Assembly: GCA_027494115.1 (NCBI GenBank)
Contig: JAOSJL010000001.1
Location: forward strand, 1,761,926 to 1,825,925
Direction: 5' to 3'
DNA length: 64,000 nt
Origin: Acidimicrobiia bacterium
GTDB taxonomy: Bacteria; Actinomycetota; Acidimicrobiia; IMCC26256; JAOSJL01
Each line of letters begins with the position of its first letter. Position 1 is the first letter of the stretch. A model generated the notes under the pieces. That model made no database searches, was not told where the DNA came from, and saw only the letters and a list, made by a program, of their open reading frames with translations. Shown here one piece after another: positions 26,188 through 36,181 of the stretch. A program made the translations under genes and the position numbers.

Positions 26188-28045
26188 CTACGCGCGCCGT
26201 CGCCTTTGCCCGCTTGGTGGCGCGGCCGCGGACCGTCTGGTCGAGAACAGCTTTGCGCAGGCGCACCGCGCCTGGCGTCGCCTCCACCACCTCGTCGGCT
26301 GCAATGAGCTCGAGAGCCTGTTCGAGCGACAGCGGACGCGGCGGTGCCAGGCGCACGAGCTCGTCGGCCGACGATGCCCGGTGGTTGGTGAGCTTCTTCT
26401 CCTTCGTGGGATTCACGTCGAGGTCGTGAGGACGCGCGGTCTCGCCGATGATCATTCCCTCGTACACCTCCGCCCCCGGCCCCACGAACAGCTCACCGCG
26501 CTCCTGGATGGCGAAGAGCGAGTAGGCGGTGGTTGCACCGCGCCTATCGGCGACGAGCGAGCCGCTCGTGCGGGCGCGTAGCTCACCGAACCATGGTTCG
26601 AAGCGCTCGAACACCTGGTGCAGCAACCCGGTACCGCACGTGTTGGTGAGGAACTCGGTGCGGAACCCCACCATGGCGCGGGCAGGTACGAGGTACTCCA
26701 TACGCACCCAACCGGTGCCGTGGTTCACCATGTGCTCGAGGCGGCCCTTGCGCACCGCGAGCATCTGGGTGACCGTGCCGACGTGCTCCTCGGGCACATC
26801 GATCGCCACCCGCTCGACGGGCTCGTGCACCGTGTCGTCCACCAGCCTGGTGACGACCTCAGGTTTGCCGACCGTCAGCTCGAAGCCGTCGCGGCGCATC
26901 GTCTCCACGAGCAGTGCGAGCTGGAGTTCGCCGCGACCCTGGACCTCCCAGACGTCGGGACGCTCGGTCGGACGCACACGTAGCGACACGTTGCCGACGA
27001 GCTCGGCGTCGAGTCGGCTCTTCACGAGACGGGCCGTGAGCTTGTCGCCGTCCTGTCCGGCAAGCGGCGAGGTGTTGATGCCGATGGTCATGGCCAGGCT
27101 CGGGTCGTCGATGTGGATGACCGGGAGCGGGCGAGGGTCGTCGGGATCCGCGAGCGTCTCTCCGATGGTGACATCCGCGAGCCCGGCGATGGCGGCGATC
27201 TCCCCCGGCCCGGCCTCTTCGGCGTCGATCCGCTCGAGCCCCTCGGTGAGGTAGAGCTCGGTGATCTTCACCGTCTCGACGGAACCATTGGCGCGACACC
27301 ACGCCACCGCCTCGCCGCGCCGCAGCGTGCCGTGGCGCACCCGGCACAGCGCGAGTCGCCCGACGTAGGGCGATGCATCGAGGTTGGTGACCAGCGCTTG
27401 AAGAGGGTGGTCGGGGTCGTACTCGGGCGCGGGCACATGCTCGAGGAGTACCTCGAGAAGCGGCTCGAGCCCGCCGTCTTGCGCCGCGCGGTGCAACTGA
27501 AGGTCGGGATCGTCGGGGTCGAGTGACGCGCGCCCGCTGCGGGCGTTGCAGTACACGATCGGGAAGCCGACCTGGTGCTCGTCGGCATCGAGATCGAGGA
27601 ACAGCTCCTCGACCTCGTGTACGACGTCGGTGATACGGGCGTCACCGCGGTCCACCTTGTTGACCACCACGATCACGGGCAGGCGCCCTCGAGCGCCTTG
27701 CGCAGCACGAAGCGGGTCTGGGGCAGAGGGCCCTCGGACGCGTCCACGAGCAACAGGACGCCGTCGACCATGGTGAGGCCACGCTCAACCTCGCCGCCGA
27801 AGTCGGCGTGGCCCGGCGTGTCGACGATGTTGATCTTCACCCCGCCGACGCGCACGGCGGTGTTCTTGGCCAGGATCGTGATGCCCTTCTCGCGCTCGAG
27901 GTCCGTCGAGTCGAGCACGCGATCGACCACTTCCTGGTGCTCCTGAAACGTGCCGGCCTGACGCAGCAACGCATCAACCAACGTGGTCTTGCCATGGTCG
28001 ACGTGGGCAACGATTGCAACGTTGCGGATATCACGACGCGCGCAC
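26188..28045 (-). CDS. typA: Ribosome-associated GTPase TypA/BipA, frame disrupted in three places
   Basis: The translational GTPase is recognised from [18 protein letters not shown] (G1), the [13 protein letters not shown]3 motif, [12 protein letters not shown] (G4), the EF-G-like domains and the BipA C-terminal domain ending near [14 protein letters not shown]. Known members bind the 70S ribosome and help large-subunit assembly under stress. One G is missing at 27686-27688. Between the likely GTG start (28045, with AAAGG 8 bases upstream) and the G1 motif the frame is broken again around 28030. The 3' frame runs on under the GH4 gene to 25799; a one-base change near 26200 would end it at TAG 26188. 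Start and end are therefore approximate. Confidence 0.85.
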
Positions 28046-28071
28046 CGAGGGGGCCTTTCGTGGGTTCGTGG

Positions 28072-28145
28072 TACGCCCCCGGGGACTCGAACCCCGAACC
28101 TGCGGATTAAGAGTCCGTCGCTCTATCCAGTTGAGCTAGGGGCGC
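28072..28145 (-). tRNA. tRNA-Lys (anticodon CTT)
   Basis: Minus-strand cloverleaf with acceptor GCGCCCC (28139-28145) pairing with GGGGCGT, D-arm TAGCTCAACTGGATAGAGC, anticodon loop CTCTTAA giving CTT, and T-loop GGTTCGAGTCC. CCA is encoded just beyond (28069-28071). It lies about 25 bases upstream of the typA start. Confidence 0.95.
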
Positions 28146-28198
28146 TCGTACAGCGCTCGAGCGCCGTGCCGAGATGCTAGTCGGCGACCTGTGCGTGC

Positions 28199-29689
28199 TC
28201 AGTGTCGAAGTGCACGCTTCGCCCGGCGCTCGTGGTCCCGGTGCGCCCACCAGCGTGGCAGCGCGGCGAATGCGAGGAGCACCGGGAAGATCTCGAGACG
28301 ACCGAGCAGCATGACGACCGTGGCGGTGATCTCGGTACCGAGGTCGACTCCTGAGAAGTTCCCGTCTCCGAGAGTTCCGAGCGCCGGACCGACGTTCCCG
28401 ATAGCGCTCGTGGTCGCCGACAGGGACGTCACGATGTCCTCACCGAATGCGGCCATCACCACCGTCCCGACAAGGATGGTGCCCAGGAACAGCACGAGGA
28501 ATCCCATGATCCGGCTGACGATCCGTTCATCCAGCGAATTCCGACCCACGCGTACGGGTCGAACCATCCGGGGATGCAGGGCGCGCAGCAGCTCACGCCG
28601 CGCGTAGCCGCCGATGGCCATTGTCCGCACGACCTTGAACCCGCCGGCCGTGGAGCCGGCCATGGCGCCGATCCCCATCAGCACGAGGAGCAGCACCTGC
28701 GGGGAGACGGCCCACCGGGTGTAGTCGACGAGCACGTAGCCCGTCGTGCTGGCGATGGAGACGACGGTGAAGAGGGAATCGCGGATCGCATCGTGGCCCA
28801 ATCCGAGTTCCGACCGGTTGGCGACCAGCGCGACGCCGGTCACCGTCAGCACCAACAGCAGGTACACGCGTGCTTCGGGAGAGCGGAACAGCACGAACGG
28901 CTTTCCGCGCAGCGCCCGCCAGTACATGGTGAAGCTGGCCCCTGCAGCGAACATGCTGACGACGGCGGCCCATTCGAGATACGCGGAGTCGAAGTGGGCG
29001 AAGGACGCATCGTGTGTCGAAAAGCCGCCCGTCGAGATCGTCGTGAAGGAGTGGTTGACGGCGTCGAAGACGCTCATTCCGCCCGCGAGATAGGCGATGA
29101 CGATGGCGACGGTGAAGCCCACGTAGACGGCCCACAAGCGTTGCGCGGTGTAGCGCACCCGTGGTGTGAGGCGTTCGTCGGACGGTCCGGGTGCCTCGGC
29201 GGCCAGGAGCTCCATGCCGCCGACGCCGAGAAGGGGCAGCACGGCCACCACGAGCACGATGACGCCCATGCCGCCCAGCCACTGCGTCGTGGAACGCCAG
29301 AACAGCACACCCGCCGGTGTTCCCTCGATGGGGTCGAGAACGCTGGCGCCTGTGGTCGTGAACCCCGAGATCGACTCGAACATCCCGTCGGCGAACGAGG
29401 AGAAGGTGCCGGTGACCAGGTAGAGAACGCTCGAGGCGACGGCGAGCGCCACCCAGGCAGCCGTCACCGCGGAGAAGACGCTGCGCGTGTCGATCCGTGG
29501 GGGAAGGAGCGACCACCGGTTCATTGCGAAGCCGACCGCCCCCGACCCTGCGGCGCACGCGTAGAGCTCCACCGTTTCGGTCCCTCCGTCGATCGTCTCG
29601 ACGATGGCGGCGGCGAGCATTCCGAGCCCCCCGATGGCGACCGCCAGACCCGCCACATGGATCACCACAGACTCGCGACGACGGAACAT
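28199..29689 (-). CDS. trkH: TrkH/KtrB-type potassium uptake channel subunit
   Basis: A 496-residue membrane protein of the Trk/Ktr K+ transporter family, built of four MPM repeats. The four selectivity-filter segments can be read as SGFTTTGAS, TTISTGGFS, SIASTTGY and SAIGNVGPA, each with the key glycine. The protein passes K+ across the cytoplasmic membrane and needs the peripheral TrkA for gating. It lies 28 bases downstream of trkA in the same direction, so the two form an operon. Confidence 0.92.
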   Translation of the reverse strand: MFRRRESVVIHVAGLAVAIGGLGMLAAAIVETIDGGTETVELYACAAGSGAVGFAMNRWSLLPPRIDTRSVFSAVTAAWVALAVASSVLYLVTGTFSSFADGMFESISGFTTTGASVLDPIEGTPAGVLFWRSTTQWLGGMGVIVLVVAVLPLLGVGGMELLAAEAPGPSDERLTPRVRYTAQRLWAVYVGFTVAIVIAYLAGGMSVFDAVNHSFTTISTGGFSTHDASFAHFDSAYLEWAAVVSMFAAGASFTMYWRALRGKPFVLFRSPEARVYLLLVLTVTGVALVANRSELGLGHDAIRDSLFTVVSIASTTGYVLVDYTRWAVSPQVLLLVLMGIGAMAGSTAGGFKVVRTMAIGGYARRELLRALHPRMVRPVRVGRNSLDERIVSRIMGFLVLFLGTILVGTVVMAAFGEDIVTSLSATTSAIGNVGPALGTLGDGNFSGVDLGTEITATVVMLLGRLEIFPVLLAFAALPRWWAHRDHERRAKRALRH

Positions 29690-29717
29690 CAGTGCGGTGC
29701 CCTCTGAGCCACGGGAG

Positions 29718-31064
29718 TCAGCCGAAGATCGGCTTGATCACTTCGAGGGCGTGGGGCATACCGAAGATGATCACGTGGTCCCGGGATCGCAGCGTGGTGC
29801 GCCCTCGGGCGATCTGGCCCTTGCCGTCGCGCACGACACCGCCCAACACGACGCCCTCCTTGGGCAGCCGGAGCTCGGCGATGAGGGCGCCGTCGGCGGC
29901 GCTGTCGGGCATCACCTCCAGTTCGATGACCTCCGCCTCACCTTCGAGCACCGTGGAAACGGCAGCGACGCCCCCGCGAACGAAACGCAGGACGGCGTTG
30001 GCGCTTGCCGTTCGTGGCGACAGGGCGACATCGATGCCGACCTCGCGCAGCAGTGGCAGCAGCTCGAGGCGGTGGGCCACGGCGATCGTCTCGCGCGCGC
30101 CGGCCGATTTCGCGTAGATACAGGCCAGCACGTTGGCGTCGTCCTCGCCCGTGAGTGCGATCACAGCGTCGGCGGCGGCAACACCCTCTTGGTGGAGAAG
30201 CTCATCGTCGGTGATCTCTCCTTGGACGACGATCGCCTTGTCGAGCGTACGACCCAGTTGTTCGACGCGCTCGGGGTCACGATCGATGACCACGACCTGC
30301 GCCCGGCGTCGGCTGAGGTGTTCGGCAACCGCAGAGCCGATGCGGCCACCCCCGAGGACGAGCACCCGTTTCGGCGCCGACATACCGAGCCCGAGTTGAC
30401 TGAGGATCTCGCGGCGCGCCTTGGTCTTGCACACGATGCGGATGAAGTCGTCCACCTCGATCCGGTGGTTCCCGCGGGGAATGATCGTCTGGTCGCCGCG
30501 GATGATGGCACCGAAGAGGAAGTCCCAGTTCGGCTCGTGCTCGGCGGCGATCTCGGCCAGCGTGTGGCCCACGAACGGAGCATGGGCGGGGATCCGGGCG
30601 CCGATGACGACGAGATCGCCCCCGGCCATCTTGGCGACCTCGGCGGTGCCGGGGAACTCCAGGAGCTCGAGGATCTGTTCGGCCGTTTCGGCGTCGGGAT
30701 CGATCACGAGGTCGATACCCATGTCGTGGCGAATCTGGCTGCTCGTCGCCGCACGAAGCTCGGGGCTCTCGATGCGTGCCATCGCCGCTTTGGCGCCGAG
30801 CTGTTTCGCGAGCTTGCAGGCGAGCATGTTCGTCTCGTCGACATCGGTGACGGCCACGGTGAGCGCGGAACGGTCGACGCGGGCGTCCCGAAGGGCGGCC
30901 GGGCTTGCACCGCCGCCTCGCACGCCGAGAACGTCCACTCGGCGGGTCAACGCCTCGAGGCGCTCGGGGTCCCGTTCGACCATGGCGACGTCGTGGCCCT
31001 CGCGGCTGAGGCGTTCCGCGAGGAAGGATCCGACTTCGCCGGCTCCGATCACCACGATGTGCAC
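29718..31064 (-). CDS. trkA: Trk system potassium uptake regulator TrkA
   Basis: A 448-residue protein with two RCK (TrkA_N plus TrkA_C) units. The first begins directly with the Rossmann motif VHIVVIGAGEVGSFLAERL and the second with RVLVLGGGRIGSAVAEHLS near residue 227, each followed by the acidic ribose-binding residue (ERD, DRD). It binds NAD(H)/ATP and gates TrkH. I take GTG 31064 as the start because it puts the Rossmann strand at the N terminus, as in the family; the frame is open to 31196 but that part is an unrelated basic stretch. Confidence 0.92.
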   Translation of the reverse strand: MHIVVIGAGEVGSFLAERLSREGHDVAMVERDPERLEALTRRVDVLGVRGGGASPAALRDARVDRSALTVAVTDVDETNMLACKLAKQLGAKAAMARIESPELRAATSSQIRHDMGIDLVIDPDAETAEQILELLEFPGTAEVAKMAGGDLVVIGARIPAHAPFVGHTLAEIAAEHEPNWDFLFGAIIRGDQTIIPRGNHRIEVDDFIRIVCKTKARREILSQLGLGMSAPKRVLVLGGGRIGSAVAEHLSRRRAQVVVIDRDPERVEQLGRTLDKAIVVQGEITDDELLHQEGVAAADAVIALTGEDDANVLACIYAKSAGARETIAVAHRLELLPLLREVGIDVALSPRTASANAVLRFVRGGVAAVSTVLEGEAEVIELEVMPDSAADGALIAELRLPKEGVVLGGVVRDGKGQIARGRTTLRSRDHVIIFGMPHALEVIKPIFG

Positions 31065-31180
31065 GGGCCCATCTTGTCGCACCGTGGACGCCGCGGCGTG
31101 AACTGGGCGTGCCGCCTGCGCGTGCCTGCGCGACGAGGTGCGGAAAGCTGCCCGCTTGCCTGTCCCCGTTCCGTGAGCCC

Positions 31181-31186
31181 TAGCGT
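31181..31186 (+). promoter_or_regulatory. Candidate promoter -10 TAGCGT
   Basis: TAGCGT lies 41 bases before the ATG at 31228, leaving a short leader that contains a GGAGAG ribosome-binding site about 10 bases before the start. Confidence 0.45.
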
Positions 31187-31227
31187 GGGCGGACACGTTT
31201 CAGACGGCCTCTCGGAGAGATCTCCCC

Positions 31228-32163
31228 ATGGACCCACAGGTTCTGACGGTGGCTGTGACCGGTTCCACAGGGCTGATCGGATCCGCCCTGGTCAGCTCAC
31301 TGCGCGACAAGGGTCACCGGGTCATCCGGATGACCCGACCCGACACGGCGCTGTCCGCGGATGATGATCGTCTTCCGTGGGATGTTGCGGAGGGGACGAT
31401 CGACACGGCCGGTCTCGAGGGCGTCGATGCGGTGGTTCACCTCGCGGGCGCCGGCATCGGCGAGGGCCGGTGGTCGCCGAAACGAAAGTCGCGGCTCTTG
31501 CGCAGCCGCACCGAGAGCACGCGGCTGCTGAGCAGCGCGCTGGCCTCGCTCGACCGGCCTCCTTCGGTCCTGATCTCCGGGTCTGCGATCGGCGTCTACG
31601 GCGCGCACCGGGGCGACGAGGAGCTCACCGAGACCTCAGTCACTCGATCAGACGACTTCCTCGCCGCGCTCTGTGAGCGATGGGAGGAATCGACCCAGGA
31701 GGCCGAGGAATCCGGGATCCGGGTGGTTCACCTGCGTACGGGCCTCGTCATGGACGGTGATGGCGGTGTGCTGGCCCGCCAGCTGCTCCCGTTCAAGCTG
31801 GGGCTGGGCGGTCGGGTCGGCCCGGGTGATCAGTGGCTCTCGTGGATCTCGCTGCACGACGAGGTGGCCGCCATCGAACACCTGCTCACCGCCTCGGAGG
31901 TCTCGGGTCCCGTGAATGCCACGTCACCGGCCCCGGTCCGCCAACGTGACTTCGCCACCACCCTCGGGGACGTCTTGCACCGACCCACGTTCCTGCCGAC
32001 CCCGCTCTGGCCGCTGCGGATCGTGCTGACGTCGGAGATGGTGGACGCCACCCTGCTCGCCAGCCAGAGGGTGCTGCCGAAGCGTCTGGCCGCCGACGGG
32101 TTCACGTTCGAGCACACCGAACTGGAACCGGCCCTGCGGGCGGTGTTGAACCGGCCGGCATGA
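31228..32163 (+). CDS. TIGR01777 family NAD(P)-binding epimerase-like protein
   Basis: A 311-residue extended-SDR protein: N-terminal TVAVTGSTGLIGSALVSSL (Rossmann GxxGxxG), VVHLAGAGIGEGRWSPKRK, and RVVHLRTGLVMDGDGGVL, followed by a C-terminal DUF1731-type domain from about residue 255. These are hallmarks of the TIGR01777 (YfcH/SulA-like) family, whose substrate is not established. The usual SDR catalytic Tyr-Lys pair is altered, as in the family. A GGAGAG ribosome-binding site precedes the ATG. It stands alone between trkA and a tRNA cluster. Confidence 0.85.
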   Translation: MDPQVLTVAVTGSTGLIGSALVSSLRDKGHRVIRMTRPDTALSADDDRLPWDVAEGTIDTAGLEGVDAVVHLAGAGIGEGRWSPKRKSRLLRSRTESTRLLSSALASLDRPPSVLISGSAIGVYGAHRGDEELTETSVTRSDDFLAALCERWEESTQEAEESGIRVVHLRTGLVMDGDGGVLARQLLPFKLGLGGRVGPGDQWLSWISLHDEVAAIEHLLTASEVSGPVNATSPAPVRQRDFATTLGDVLHRPTFLPTPLWPLRIVLTSEMVDATLLASQRVLPKRLAADGFTFEHTELEPALRAVLNRPA

Positions 32164-32216
32164 CGGCGCGGACGACTGGACGCGAACAGGCATCGACCGG
32201 AGCCGATGCCGTTTGG

Positions 32217-32291
32217 GGTGACCGAGGGGATTCGAACCCCCGACCTCCTGGACCACAACCAGGCGCTCTCACCAGCTGAGCTACGGCCACC
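32217..32291 (-). tRNA. tRNA-His (anticodon GTG)
   Basis: Minus-strand tRNA with acceptor GTGGCCG (32284-32290) pairing with CGGTCAC. The extra G-1 is encoded at 32291 opposite discriminator C at 32217, the hallmark of tRNA-His. Anticodon loop TTGTGGT gives GTG. Confidence 0.95.
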
Positions 32292-32300
32292 ATGAACGGG

Positions 32301-32373
32301 CGCGCCCGGGAGGATTCGAACCCCCGACCATCGGATTAGAAGTCCGACGCTCTGTCCCCTGAGCTACGGGCGC
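32301..32373 (-). tRNA. tRNA-Arg (anticodon TCT)
   Basis: Minus-strand cloverleaf with acceptor GCGCCCG (32367-32373) pairing with CGGGCGC and discriminator G. The anticodon loop CTTCTAA gives TCT, reading AGA arginine codons. Confidence 0.95.
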
Positions 32374-32478
32374 TCGTGCCATCCAGGGCGCCCGAGCAGT
32401 GTACCGGCCCGGATCCGCCGCCCCGGCCCGAGCCGACGTTGTGAGGGGACACCACCTCGGCGCGGCACAGGACGCTGG

Positions 32479-32549
32479 AGCGGGTGACGGGTATCGAACC
32501 CGCGTCATCAGCTTGGAAGGCTGAGGCTCTGCCATTGAGCTACACCCGC
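32479..32549 (-). tRNA. tRNA-Gly (anticodon TCC)
   Basis: Minus-strand cloverleaf with acceptor GCGGGTG (32543-32549) pairing with CACCCGC. The anticodon loop CTTCCAA gives TCC. Discriminator T is followed by an encoded CCA (32476-32478). Confidence 0.95.
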
Positions 32550-32582
32550 GGAGCGCCCACGGTACCGGTCCGGGGCGTCGAG

Positions 32583-32655
32583 TCGGGGAGGGGGATTTGA
32601 ACCCCCGGCCTCCTGCTCCCAAAGCAGGCGCGCTGCCAAGCTGCGCCACTCCCCG
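32583..32655 (-). tRNA. tRNA-Pro (anticodon TGG)
   Basis: Minus-strand cloverleaf with acceptor CGGGGAG (32649-32655) pairing with CTCCCCG and discriminator A. The anticodon loop TTTGGGA gives TGG. It is the first of four tRNAs divergent from the tig-clp operon. Confidence 0.95.
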
Positions 32656-32681
32656 GTCCCGTCAATCCTAGGGCTCACCGG

Positions 32682-32687
32682 TACACT
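32682..32687 (+). promoter_or_regulatory. Candidate promoter -10 TACACT for the tig-clpPX operon
   Basis: TACACT ends 11 bases before the ATG at 32699 with no ribosome-binding site, so the transcript would be leaderless or nearly so. Confidence 0.5.
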
Positions 32688-32698
32688 CGGGCGTTCTG

Positions 32699-34116
32699 AT
32701 GCACACCTCCGTCGAGTCCGTCGAACAGAACAAGGTCAAGCTCCACGTCGCTGTTCCGGCCGGTGAGTTCGAGAAGGCCGTCGACGCCGCCTTCCGCAAG
32801 CTCGCGCGAGAGGTGAAGATCCCGGGGTTCCGTCCCGGCAAGGCGCCGCGGAAGATCCTCGAAGCCCAGTTCGGCCCGGGTGCCGCACGGGAGCAGGCTC
32901 TGCGCGATTCGATCCCCGAGTACTACGCGGACGCGGTCGGCTCCGAGGACATCGACGTGATCGCGTCGCCCGAGATCGAGATCACGGCCGGTGAAGAGGA
33001 CGGCGACGTCGAGTTCGACGCGGTCGTCGAGATCCGTCCCACCGTGACGCTCGACGGCTACAAGGGTCTGATCGTCGAGATCGAGGCCCCCGAAGCCGGC
33101 GACGACGCAGTCGAGACCCAGATCGACGAACTGCGCGACCGGTTCGCGGGTCTCGAGGACTCCACGTCTCCCCTGATCGACGGCGACTTCGCCAGCATCG
33201 ACGTGACGGGCACCGTCGCCGGCGAGACCCTCGACGGGCTCACGGCCACCGACTTCCTCTACGAGGTCGGCACTGAACGGGTGGTGCCGGAGCTCGACGA
33301 CCAGCTGCGCGGCGAGAAGCCCGGAGCGATCCTCGAGTTCACCGCCACGCTCCCCGAGGGAGCCGCCGACCACGCCGGAGCGGACGCCTCGTTCCGCGTG
33401 CTCGTGAAGGAGACGAAGCGCAAGGACCTGCCCGACGCCGATGACGAGTTCGCCTCCGAGGCGAGCGAGTTCGACACGATCGAGGAACTGCGCGCCGACG
33501 TGCGCAAGCGCCTCGGCGTCTACGCAGTACTCCAGGCACAGATGACGCTGCGCGACAAGGTTCTGGAAGCGGTGGCCGGTCTCGTCAGCATCGACGCGCC
33601 CGAGGCGCTGGTCGACGAGGAGGTGCAACGTCGAGTGCACGATCTCGCACACCGCCTCGAGCCCCAGGGCGTGTCACTCGAGCAGTACCTCCAGGCCACC
33701 GGTCAGGATCCGCAGGAGTTCCTCGCCGGTGCCCGTGAGGGATCGGCGCGCGGTGTTGGCGGATCTGGCGCTGCGGGCGGTCGTTTCCCAGGAGGAGATC
33801 GAGGCGACCGAGGAAGAGATCGACGCCGAGATCGAAAAGCTGGCAGGCCAGATGGACGAGAAGCCCGACGCTCTGCGCAAAGATCTGGACCGGCGAGGGG
33901 GTGTTGGGGGCGGTAGCCTCTGAGGTGGCACGGGGCAAGGCCCTGCAGTTCCTCGTCGACAACGCACAGGTCGTCGACCCCGACGGGAACCCGCTCGACC
34001 TCACCCTCCCCGACGAGGAACCACCCGAAGACTCGACCGACAGCACCGACAGCACCGACAGCACCGACAGCACAGCCAGCGAAGACACAGAAGACACGGA
34101 GGACACCCCAGCGTGA
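32699..34116 (+). CDS. tig: Trigger factor, two apparent indels
   Basis: Ribosome-bound chaperone and peptidyl-prolyl isomerase. The N-terminal ribosome-docking loop [13 protein letters not shown] (the family's GFRxGxxP signature) is at about residues 42-54, followed by an FKBP-like domain and the helical C-terminal arms. The frame changes twice: around 33735-33755 (just before [16 protein letters not shown]), and at the GGGGG run 33897-33901, where one G too many is present. With both corrected the protein is about 472 residues and ends in an acidic tail made of Asp-Ser-Thr repeats. Its last codons overlap the clpP start (GTGA), the usual tig-clpP-clpX operon. Confidence 0.9.
34030..34074 (+). 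repeat. 9-bp in-frame tandem repeat at the end of tig
   Basis: Five 9-base units, the last four being GACAGCACC or GACAGCACA, encode Asp-Ser-Thr repeats in the trigger factor tail. A further 12-bp repeat, ACTTCCGACAAC twice, follows at 34777-34800 before clpX. Confidence 0.85.
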
Positions 34117-34742
34117 GCGAGCCGATCCGCAACTACCTCGTCCCGACGGTGATCGAGCAGACGAACCGCGGGGAGCGGGCTTTCGACATCTACTCCCGCC
34201 TGCTGAAGGAGCGGATCATCTTCCTCGGCACGCCGATCGACGACGCCGTGGCGAACCTCATGATCGCCCAGCTGTTGCACCTCGAGAGCGAAGACCCCGA
34301 CAAGGACATCTCGATCTACGTCAACTCTCCCGGTGGCGAGATCACGGGCCTGTTCGCGATCTACGACACGATGCAGTACATCAAGCCGAAGGTGCAGACG
34401 ATCTGTGTGGGCCAGGCTGCGTCGGCCGCCGCCGTCCTTCTCGCTGCCGGTGAGAACGGCAAGCGCTTCTGCCTGCCCCACGCACGCATCCTGATCCACC
34501 AGCCCCACGGCGGGACCCAGGGTCAGGTGGCCGACATCGAGATCCAGGCCAAGGAAATGATCCGGATGCGCCAGCTCCTCGACAAGCTCCTGGCGGGCCA
34601 CACGGGCCAGTCCATCGAGCGGATCAAGAAAGACACCGACCGCGATTACATCATGAGCGCGGAAGAGGCCAAGGAATACGGCATCATTGACGAAGTGATC
34701 ACAGCGCGCGAACTCACAGCCGTCGCCTCGGCAGCGGACTGA
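34113..34742 (+). CDS. clpP: ATP-dependent Clp protease proteolytic subunit ClpP
   Basis: A 209-residue serine protease of the ClpP family. The nucleophile lies in [11 protein letters not shown] (Ser104), the catalytic His129 in LIHQPHGG, and the Asp in the later [11 protein letters not shown] region. It forms the tetradecameric chamber that degrades substrates unfolded by ClpX, encoded next. GTG start overlaps the end of tig. Only one clpP is present here, whereas many Actinobacteria have two in tandem at this place. Confidence 0.94.
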   Translation: MSEPIRNYLVPTVIEQTNRGERAFDIYSRLLKERIIFLGTPIDDAVANLMIAQLLHLESEDPDKDISIYVNSPGGEITGLFAIYDTMQYIKPKVQTICVGQAASAAAVLLAAGENGKRFCLPHARILIHQPHGGTQGQVADIEIQAKEMIRMRQLLDKLLAGHTGQSIERIKKDTDRDYIMSAEEAKEYGIIDEVITARELTAVASAAD

Positions 34743-34817
34743 GCGCACGCACGAGACGAACGACGAGACCGACGACACTTCCGACAACACTTCCGACAAC
34801 ACGGCGAGGAGAGCACC

Positions 34818-36068
34818 GTGGCGAAGTTCGGTGACGGGGGCGACCTGCTGAAGTGCTCCTTTTGCGGGAAGAGCCAGAAGCAGGTCAAGAAGCTCATCGC
34901 GGGTCCGGGTGTCTACATCTGCGACGAGTGCATCGACCTCTGCAACGAGATCATCGAAGAGGAGCTGTCGCAGACCAGTGAGGTCAGCTTCGACGAGCTT
35001 CCAAAGCCCCGCGAGATCTACGACTACCTGAACGGCTACGTCATCGGGCAGGAGACCGCCAAGAAGATCCTCTCGGTGGCGGTCTACAACCACTACAAGC
35101 GTGTGCAGGTGGGTGCCTACGGCGACCCCGAGGTCGAGCTCCAGAAGTCGAACATCCTGCTCATCGGACCCACCGGCTGCGGCAAGACCCTGTTGGCACA
35201 GACCCTGGCCCGCATGTTGAAGGTCCCCTTCGCGATCGCGGACGCCACGGCGCTCACCGAGGCCGGCTACGTCGGCGAAGACGTCGAGAACATTCTGCTG
35301 AAGCTGATCCAGGCGGCCGACTACGACGTGAAGAAGGCCGAGACGGGGATCATCTACATCGACGAGATCGACAAGATCGCCCGCAAGGCCGAGAACCCGT
35401 CGATCACCCGTGACGTGTCGGGCGAGGGTGTGCAGCAGGCGCTGCTGAAGATCCTCGAGGGAACCACCGCCTCGGTGCCGCCGCAGGGCGGTCGCAAACA
35501 TCCTCACCAGGAGTTCATCCAGATCGACACCACCAACGTCCTGTTCATCTGCGGTGGCGCCTTCAGTGGACTCGACAAGATCATCCAGAGCCGTATCGGC
35601 AATCAGGGCGTGGGGTTCGGCGCCGAACTCCGACGCAACGACGACCGCGACGTGGGAGCGGTGCTCACCGAAGCACTACCGGAGGACCTCCTGAAGTTCG
35701 GGCTCATTCCCGAGTTCGTCGGGCGCCTGCCGGTCATGAGCTCCGTCGACAACCTCGATGCCGAGGCCCTCGTGCGCATCCTTCTCGAGCCGAAGAACGC
35801 GCTCGCCAAGCAGTACCAGAAGTTCTTCCACTTCGACGACGTCGACCTCGAGTTCACCGAGGGAGCGATGCAGGCGGTGGCCGACCTCGCACTCGAGCGC
35901 GGGACGGGCGCACGGGGTCTGCGCGCGATTCTCGAAGGTGTCCTGCTCGAGGTCATGTACGAGCTGCCGAGTCGAGGTGACGTCAACCGCTGTGTCGTCG
36001 ACGAAGACGTCGTGCGCGGCGTCGTGACGCCCACCCTCGAAGAGGGCGAACGGCGCCGAAGTGCTTAG
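34818..36068 (+). CDS. clpX: ATP-dependent Clp protease ATP-binding subunit ClpX
   Basis: A 416-residue AAA+ unfoldase. An N-terminal zinc finger (CSFCGKSQ ... CDECIDLC, residues 11-39) precedes the AAA+ module with Walker A GPTGCGKT, Walker [12 protein letters not shown], the pore motif GYVGEDVEN and sensor 2 in [10 protein letters not shown]. It recognises tagged proteins and feeds them to ClpP. GTG start follows GGCGAGGAGAG, a good ribosome-binding site. A hairpin follows the stop. Confidence 0.95.
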   Translation: MAKFGDGGDLLKCSFCGKSQKQVKKLIAGPGVYICDECIDLCNEIIEEELSQTSEVSFDELPKPREIYDYLNGYVIGQETAKKILSVAVYNHYKRVQVGAYGDPEVELQKSNILLIGPTGCGKTLLAQTLARMLKVPFAIADATALTEAGYVGEDVENILLKLIQAADYDVKKAETGIIYIDEIDKIARKAENPSITRDVSGEGVQQALLKILEGTTASVPPQGGRKHPHQEFIQIDTTNVLFICGGAFSGLDKIIQSRIGNQGVGFGAELRRNDDRDVGAVLTEALPEDLLKFGLIPEFVGRLPVMSSVDNLDAEALVRILLEPKNALAKQYQKFFHFDDVDLEFTEGAMQAVADLALERGTGARGLRAILEGVLLEVMYELPSRGDVNRCVVDEDVVRGVVTPTLEEGERRRSA

Positions 36069-36076
36069 TCGCTCTC

Positions 36077-36091
36077 GGCGCCTTCGGCGCC
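36077..36091 (+). terminator. Hairpin after clpX
   Basis: GGCGCC, loop TTC, GGCGCC forms a strong GC stem-loop 9 bases after the clpX stop; a second one with arms CCGCC and GGCGG follows near 36105. No T run follows, so it may be a weak or Rho-assisted terminator. Confidence 0.35.
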
Positions 36092-36181
36092 AGGCCGCTG
36101 GGCCCCGCCTCGGGCGGCGCAGAACACCTGCACCGCTGATCCTCGGCGCCGTCTAGCTCTGCCGACCGAGACTCCCCACAC

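Noticed and set aside
32163..32699. Integration site or island edge at the tRNA cluster
   Set aside because: No integrase, direct repeat of a tRNA end or change in composition is visible; a tRNA group before tig is normal in Actinobacteria.
33890..33930. Programmed ribosomal frameshift in tig (and in rplU, obg, mrdA and others)
   Set aside because: No slippery heptamer, stimulatory hairpin or upstream Shine-Dalgarno element is seen, and the same kind of break occurs in many unrelated genes at G/C runs, which fits sequence error better.
33585..35507. 640-codon minus-strand frame opposite tig, clpP and clpX
   Set aside because: It crosses three recognised genes and its low-complexity Leu/Val/Ser stretches mirror the tig tail repeats. 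It has no promoter or homology.
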